In this document: positions 13,303-14,168 of the stretch, in pieces
Layout: each line of letters opens with the position of its first letter
Numbering within the stretch: position 1 is the stretch's first letter
NCBI GenBank assembly: GCA_013138675.1
Contig: WTCH01000078.1
Location: 1 to 14,168, forward strand
Source of the DNA: Woeseiaceae bacterium
Lineage (GTDB): Bacteria > Pseudomonadota > Gammaproteobacteria > Steroidobacterales > Woeseiaceae
DNA: 14,168 nucleotides
Direction: 5' to 3'
Program-made: the position numbers and the translations under genes
Notes under the pieces: generated by a model
Seen by the model: only the letters and a program-made list of their open reading frames with translations
Databases searched by the model: none
What the model was told of the DNA's origin: nothing

Positions 13303-14168
13303 CTATTTGCTCCTTTTTGTCGTACGACCGCCCGAGGAAAACTGCCGCCGCCGCCCAGGCTGCACAGAATATCGCCGAGATTAACGCCACGCCAGCAAGG
13401 CCAATGCCCAGCGTTGCTGTCATCGCTGTATACAACCAGGCCGTTGCAACGTCACCGCCACGGTAAACGACGATATCGATAACCGGCTTGGCTTTAAAAC
13501 GCGTTTCCGCGTCCACAATGGTGAACAACATCTCGCGGCCGGGGCGCGTGATTGCGTAGTTTCCAGCGCGGCGCGCGACCTGCAATCCGATCAACACTCC
13601 GAGTGCCGGGCTCGCGGCGACAATCAACCAGCCGCCAATCATCAGTACCGGCACCAGTGCGAGCGTCGCCGACATGCCGACGCGAGTTGCCAGGCGTCCG
13701 GTGACGACCAGAGCCGTTATTGCTGCCAGGCTATTGACCGCCAGGTCGATACCGCCCCAGATCTGCGCCCGGACATCGCGATCAAAATCGCCGAGCGCCT
13801 TGCGCAGCTCAAAATAGATGAAAGTATTCATGATGACGTAGAAAATGATGAACACACCAATTGCCAGCAGGTAGGGGTTGCCTGCGACTTTCGTGAAACC
13901 GGAAAACGGATTGGTGCCGAGCTGCTGTTGGCGTGTCAGGTCCGCCTGCACGTCCACGTTGCCGAGGTCACTGATGCGCAGGCGCTCAAGCATGCCGATT
14001 AGAGGAATTGGCACGAGCAGCAGCAACGCCGCAATCAAGAGCAGATTCAGTGTGCCGATGTTGTCGGCAAAAAACGTCGGAATGACAGGCCCGACGATGG
14101 CGCCAGCCGTCGCGCCCAGGGCAATGACCGAGGACAGCCGCTGTGCCTGCTCCTTGTTGTACAGCCCG
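13292..14168 (-). CDS. Npt1/Npt2 (ATP/ADP antiporter-like) MFS transporter, 5' end outside window
   Basis: Only the C-terminal part (about 292 codons) is present; the frame stays open to the right edge, so the TTG at 14038 is internal. Several hydrophobic segments mark an inner-membrane transporter. The blocks YNKEQAQRL with GATAGAIVGP, then ARRAGNYAITRPGREMLF, and KAKPVIDIVVYRGGD are typical of bacterial relatives of the ATP:ADP antiporters that databases often call NTT or MFS proteins. Members outside obligate intracellular bacteria have no settled substrate, so nucleotide exchange should not be assumed. It is the first visible gene of the leftward operon with cytochrome b561 (11-bp overlap) and nitroreductase. 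Confidence 0.82.
   Translation of the reverse strand, partial: GLYNKEQAQRLSSVIALGATAGAIVGPVIPTFFADNIGTLNLLLIAALLLLVPIPLIGMLERLRISDLGNVDVQADLTRQQQLGTNPFSGFTKVAGNPYLLAIGVFIIFYVIMNTFIYFELRKALGDFDRDVRAQIWGGIDLAVNSLAAITALVVTGRLATRVGMSATLALVPVLMIGGWLIVAASPALGVLIGLQVARRAGNYAITRPGREMLFTIVDAETRFKAKPVIDIVVYRGGDVATAWLYTAMTATLGIGLAGVALISAIFCAAWAAAAVFLGRSYDKKEQIDGT
13310..13315 (-). promoter_or_regulatory. Ribosome binding site of the cytochrome b561 gene
   Basis: On the minus strand the site reads AAGGAG, seven bases before the ATG at 13302, inside the 3' end of the transporter gene. It supports independent initiation in addition to coupling by the 11-bp overlap. Confidence 0.7.

Noticed and set aside
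13292..14038. A complete 248-residue transporter starting at TTG 14038
   Set aside because: The frame continues upstream to the window edge with conserved family residues (YNKEQAQRL, GAIVGP), so the gene is truncated by the window, not short.

Overview
The window looks like chromosomal DNA from a moderately GC-rich gammaproteobacterium, probably aerobic and environmental. This rests on the gene families present (a cysteine-type NAD-linked formate dehydrogenase subunit, the five-step HutF/HutG histidine pathway, a HutC repressor, a SYLF-domain lipoprotein and cytochrome b561) and on frequent 4-bp ATGA/GTGA gene overlaps. I cannot name the genus from sequence alone. Coding density is very high. 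Only two stretches lack genes: a 306-bp repeat element (2319-2624) and a 69-bp divergent promoter region (9646-9714).

Layout. Positions 1-2318 (+) hold the 3' part of a formate dehydrogenase alpha-subunit gene. It converges on a leftward operon across a compound inverted-repeat element at 2313-2630. The leftward operon, in transcription order from 9645 down to 2625, is hutF, hutC, hutU, hutH, hutG, a SYLF-domain lipoprotein gene and a small unknown membrane-protein gene. The first six genes each overlap the next by exactly 4 bp. Rightward from the shared control region run hutI (9715-10941) and a Bcr/CflA-type MFS transporter gene (10938-12164), again with a 4-bp overlap. A second leftward operon (14168 to 12161) encodes an Npt/NTT-like transporter cut by the window edge, a cytochrome b561 and a nitroreductase. 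It meets the MFS gene tail to tail on a shared CTAG.

How the genes work together. HutH, HutU, HutI, HutF and HutG form a complete route from histidine through urocanate, imidazolonepropionate, formiminoglutamate and formylglutamate to glutamate, with ammonia and formate released. HutC is the expected urocanate-responsive repressor, and a perfect TGTA-N2-TACA palindrome at 9662-9671, the only one I found, sits where it could control both arms. The adjacent formate dehydrogenase could consume the formate made by HutG, although it is a separate, convergent transcription unit. No recognisable histidine or urocanate importer is present. The only transporter tied to the hut genes belongs to a family better known for drug export.

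The least explained parts are the 318-bp repeat element, whose 28-bp perfect terminal inverted repeats contain the stop codons of both flanking genes, and the two non-catabolic genes at the end of the hut operon. I saw no CRISPR array, transposase, phage gene, tRNA or rRNA.
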